A stretch of 14,272 bases of DNA from Aquificaceae bacterium. Lineage in GTDB: Bacteria > Aquificota > Aquificia > Aquificales > Aquificaceae. The position numbers and the translations under genes are program-made. The stretch is from positions 1-14,272 of the forward strand of contig JALTVH010000179.1 of assembly GCA_027049085.1 (NCBI GenBank), given 5' to 3'. Below the pieces are notes generated by a model. The model did not search any database. It had not been told where the DNA came from and saw only the letters and a list, made by a program, of their open reading frames with translations. Below, piece after piece: positions 11,576 to 14,272 of this stretch; position 1 is the stretch's first letter; each line of letters opens with the position of its first letter.

Positions 11576-14272
11576 TTATGAAAACTTGACCCAGCGGGCT
11601 TTGAGGTACTTGCTGAAAGCCTTTGAGGGCCTGTGGGGCCTTAGGCCTATCTTTACGGGTCTCCAGATTCCCTTTCCATTGAATCCGCCCGGCTCCGCAC
11701 GGTCAATCTTTGCGTAGGCCTCTCTTGGTGCTCCGATAAGGCAGTGAACATCTGGTGCGAAGCCTTTACCAATGATCTGACCTGCAAGGTTTTTCCTGAC
11801 AAGGGTATCCGTCTGGAGAGTCGCCTTATGCCAGCTCCTTGTGACGCTCTGGTGTGAACCGCGCCTGTACATGGACTGATAGCCCGTGTGTGGGTTCTTG
11901 GCAAGGCCGTTCTTGTTGACCTTGGTACCGAGAACCGAACCATGAGAGGAGCCGTACATGTTGAACCATATTTTTGCAACTCCCGGTGGTGTGTTGTTTG
12001 AGGCTCTGGCTCTTAGCATGAGCCTTGATACTTCGAAGTCTTCCTTCCTCTTCTCCCATCCGACAAAGGGCCTGTCCTGAGGGTCGGGATCAACCCAGAC
12101 GTAATCTCCGTCCTCAATGCCCATTTTCTTCAGGTCCTGGGGATTGATGTCAATGTAGGCTTCGGAGACAAAGGGCTTCCTCTTATCGTGCCTGTAAACA
12201 TCGCCGAAGGGACCAAAGAGTAGGGTGGTTATGTCAGTATCTCCCGTCGTTGTGTGGGCTGCGTGTCTGTACTTGGGTGTGTGGACGATGTGTCCTGCCC
12301 CGATAGTGGCTCTTAGGGGATGTTTAGTTCTGGGTAGCTTTACTGGTGATACGATGACGTTTCTTGCCTGCCTGTATTCTGTGCTGAGGAGCGCTTCCCT
12401 GGCACTGACGCCGTAATCCTTTGGTTCCTTAGGCCTGAGGAGTGGATGCTTCTTTGCTACGATCACATTTGGCTCATAATCAGTTGCGTCAATAGGTTCA
12501 CGGTACAGTGGCAGATTCTCACCTGCATCAATAAACTCCCTCTCTTCTCTGTAAAACTCAAGCCTTCCGCTCTTTGTGTACCAGGGATGATTTTCCTCGA
12601 GCTGATCCATCCCCACATACTTGGGATAGGACCTCGTCAGGATCAGTGAGGGAACGCCCTCCTGAGCCTTTTTGGCTATATCCTCAAGCCTGTATCCCCT
12701 GAGGTTTGAGGATGCATCAATGACCCTCTGGACGTAAACCTCCTGCCTCCCCTCAAGGATAAACTTCCAGTAGTCTTTAAACCTCCGGTCTCCTGTGAGC
12801 TCTGCAAGCCTCTTTCCAACAAGTGCAAAGGTCTCTGCGTCGTTCCTTGTATCGTAAAGCCTCCTGTGTCCTGTTTTTGGCCAGACGTAAATGAATGGGT
12901 TTGTTACAGATCCCGCAATATCCCAGTATTTATTTTCGTTCCAAGCGTCAACGCCAAGAACGATATCCGAGTACTCACAGGTCAGGGACCACCACCACTC
13001 GTTGGTGATGATGCACTCAATCTTGGGCAGGGTGTTCATTATGATGTTGTACTTCCACTTGGCGTTTCCAAGAATTGAGTTAGCATCAACAAACCAGCAG
13101 AACTTGGTGGGCGTTGGCATGTGGGTTTTCCCTGTAATCATGTATTTGCCCATCTTCTGGGGTTTATCATCGTGAGAGTAATAGTGGGCTGACTCGCCTT
13201 TCCAGTATCTCCTCACCTTAGCGGGTTTTTCAGGGTCAAGTACGATGTTGAAGGGATCCTCAAGGAAGTACTGACCCACACCGTTGAAGAGAGCAAGCCT
13301 GAAGTTACCAGCGTAGGAGCCAATGTTTCCTGTTGCGTGGCCTATATTGTCGGTCAGAGCTACAATCAGGTACATTGCCCTGTCCTTTAGGTCTCCGTGG
13401 AAGTACTGGTTTACTCCCATACCCTGGGCAAGCTTTACGTTCCTTGGATGGCTTGCTATCTCTCTTGCAAGCCTTACAATGGTTCTCGCAGGGACTCCTG
13501 TGATCTTCTCTGCCATCTCGGGGGTGTAGTTCTTTTCAAAGAACTCAAGGTAGACCTCAAAGAGGGGTTTGACCTTTATCCTCTTTCCGTCAACGGTCCT
13601 GACTCTGAAGGTTCCTCTCAGGGCAGGGTCAATTCCGAGCTTCCAGAAGTCGTCCCCCACGTCGTCCCTTGTTATTACTTTTGGGGACTTAGTTTTCATG
13701 TCCCACACGACGAAGTCGTCCATATCCTCATTTCTGATCTTCTCAGGTATGTACTGCTTTTCCTGTTTGTAGAAGGGAGGCAGGCGATCTCCCTTTTTGA
13801 AAACCTCGGCTTTCTTTAGAGGCTTTGGTTTGTAGCCCTTTATTATGTCCCTTGCCCTCAGGACCTTTCCATTGTCAAGCCTGACAAGAAGAGGCATATC
13901 GGTCCAGGCTTTTACGTACCTCTCCTGATAGAGCTTTTCCTTCATTATCACGTAGGCTATGGAAAGGGCAAGGGCTGTGTCCGTTCCTGTCCTCACCACT
14001 ATAAGCTCGTCGCAGGCTCTGGCGGTTGGTGAGTAGTCATTGGATATGACTATGACCCTTGAGCCCTTGATCCTCGCTTCGGTGAGCCAGTGACAGTCTG
14101 GCATCTTGGTTGTAAAGGGATTCATCCCCCAGAGTATTATCAGCTTTGAGTACTCCCACATGCACAGGTCAAAGTCCGTGTTCTGCTGGCCTGTGACCAT
14201 GGGGTGACCCGGGGCGAGGTCAGTATGGAAGGAGTAGTTGTCCCATCCCCTTCCGCCGAGTGCCTTGTCGGG
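11576..14272 (-). CDS. Catalytic alpha subunit of type II DMSO-reductase-family molybdoenzyme (N-terminus off window)
   Basis: The frame runs past the right edge, so the ATG at 14200 is internal. The visible 898 residues open with PDKALGGRGWDNYSFHTDL and PGHPMVTGQQNTDFDL, typical of the NarG/NxrA/SerA/EbdA branch. Conserved parts follow: TKMPDCHWLTEARIKGSRV, RTGTDTALA, the Moco-binding middle (LTDNIGHATGNIGSY, ITNEWWWSLTCEYSDIVLGV), and a C-terminal molybdopterin-dinucleotide-binding barrel (DINPQDLKKMGIEDGDYVWV). The N-terminal Tat signal, first Fe-S cluster and Asp ligand to Mo are not in view, so the reaction cannot be named. Order alpha-beta-gamma-delta on one strand with short gaps indicates one operon. 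Candidate substrates are nitrate, nitrite, (per)chlorate, selenate or a hydrocarbon; resemblance of beta to NxrB/NarH favours nitrogen oxides. Confidence 0.92.
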   Translation of the reverse strand, partial: PDKALGGRGWDNYSFHTDLAPGHPMVTGQQNTDFDLCMWEYSKLIILWGMNPFTTKMPDCHWLTEARIKGSRVIVISNDYSPTARACDELIVVRTGTDTALALSIAYVIMKEKLYQERYVKAWTDMPLLVRLDNGKVLRARDIIKGYKPKPLKKAEVFKKGDRLPPFYKQEKQYIPEKIRNEDMDDFVVWDMKTKSPKVITRDDVGDDFWKLGIDPALRGTFRVRTVDGKRIKVKPLFEVYLEFFEKNYTPEMAEKITGVPARTIVRLAREIASHPRNVKLAQGMGVNQYFHGDLKDRAMYLIVALTDNIGHATGNIGSYAGNFRLALFNGVGQYFLEDPFNIVLDPEKPAKVRRYWKGESAHYYSHDDKPQKMGKYMITGKTHMPTPTKFCWFVDANSILGNAKWKYNIIMNTLPKIECIITNEWWWSLTCEYSDIVLGVDAWNENKYWDIAGSVTNPFIYVWPKTGHRRLYDTRNDAETFALVGKRLAELTGDRRFKDYWKFILEGRQEVYVQRVIDASSNLRGYRLEDIAKKAQEGVPSLILTRSYPKYVGMDQLEENHPWYTKSGRLEFYREEREFIDAGENLPLYREPIDATDYEPNVIVAKKHPLLRPKEPKDYGVSAREALLSTEYRQARNVIVSPVKLPRTKHPLRATIGAGHIVHTPKYRHAAHTTTGDTDITTLLFGPFGDVYRHDKRKPFVSEAYIDINPQDLKKMGIEDGDYVWVDPDPQDRPFVGWEKRKEDFEVSRLMLRARASNNTPPGVAKIWFNMYGSSHGSVLGTKVNKNGLAKNPHTGYQSMYRRGSHQSVTRSWHKATLQTDTLVRKNLAGQIIGKGFAPDVHCLIGAPREAYAKIDRAEPGGFNGKGIWRPVKIGLRPHRPSKAFSKYLKARWVKFS

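Noticed and set aside
11096..11581. Plus-strand open frame of 161 codons opposite the beta subunit
   Set aside because: The opposite strand encodes an unmistakable four-cluster ferredoxin-type subunit; this is a shadow frame.
14198..14200. ATG at 14200 as the true start of the alpha subunit
   Set aside because: The frame continues to the window edge with family-conserved sequence (GGRGWDNYSFHTDL), so it is internal.

Overview
The window looks like chromosome from a thermophilic, chemolithotrophic bacterium, most likely an Aquificota (Hydrogenivirga/Thermocrinis/Hydrogenobacter type). This is an inference from three things: heavy AGG/AGA arginine use and ATA isoleucine, short gaps between genes, and a NarGH/Nxr-like molybdenum enzyme of the kind found in that group. 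No marker gene fixes the taxon.

Region 1 (1-4251, + strand) is a surface-fibre operon. It holds the 3' part of a large Asn/Gln-rich repeat protein, then a strong intrinsic terminator, a small exported two-cysteine protein, a small exported protein carrying one degenerate copy of the same repeat, a C39-type cysteine protease with a complete catalytic set, and an outer-membrane beta-barrel of the FapF type. The parts list (repeat fibre subunit, minor subunit, C39 protease, FapF-like barrel) is that of the Pseudomonas Fap functional-amyloid system. The repeat sequence itself is unlike Pseudomonas FapB/FapC as I know them.

Region 2 (4252-8691) is an exopolysaccharide module. A near-perfect sigma-54 promoter (TGGCAC-N5-TTGCA) precedes a two-gene operon: a BcsA-type glycosyltransferase with tandem C-terminal PilZ domains, and a BcsS-like outer-membrane protein. 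Convergent with them, with stop codons overlapping by 2 bases, is a sigma-54 activator of unusual build: PilZ, zinc ribbon, AAA+ and Fis-type helix-turn-helix. Promoter, activator and enzyme suggest a local c-di-GMP circuit acting on both transcription and catalysis.

Region 3 (8692-8877) is a 110-base intergenic stretch followed by tRNA-Val(TAC) on the + strand.

Region 4 (8882-14272, - strand) encodes a type II DMSO-reductase-family molybdoenzyme in the order alpha (catalytic, N-terminus off the window), beta (four Fe-S clusters), gamma (exported b-heme subunit of the EbdC type), delta (TorD/NarJ-type chaperone). The beta subunit resembles NxrB/NarH most. The substrate (nitrate, nitrite, chlorate, selenate or another) cannot be settled here.

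Taken together, regions 1 and 2 look like a biofilm locus pairing an amyloid-like fibre with a c-di-GMP-controlled polysaccharide, next to a respiratory oxidoreductase operon. No gap between genes exceeds 300 bases.
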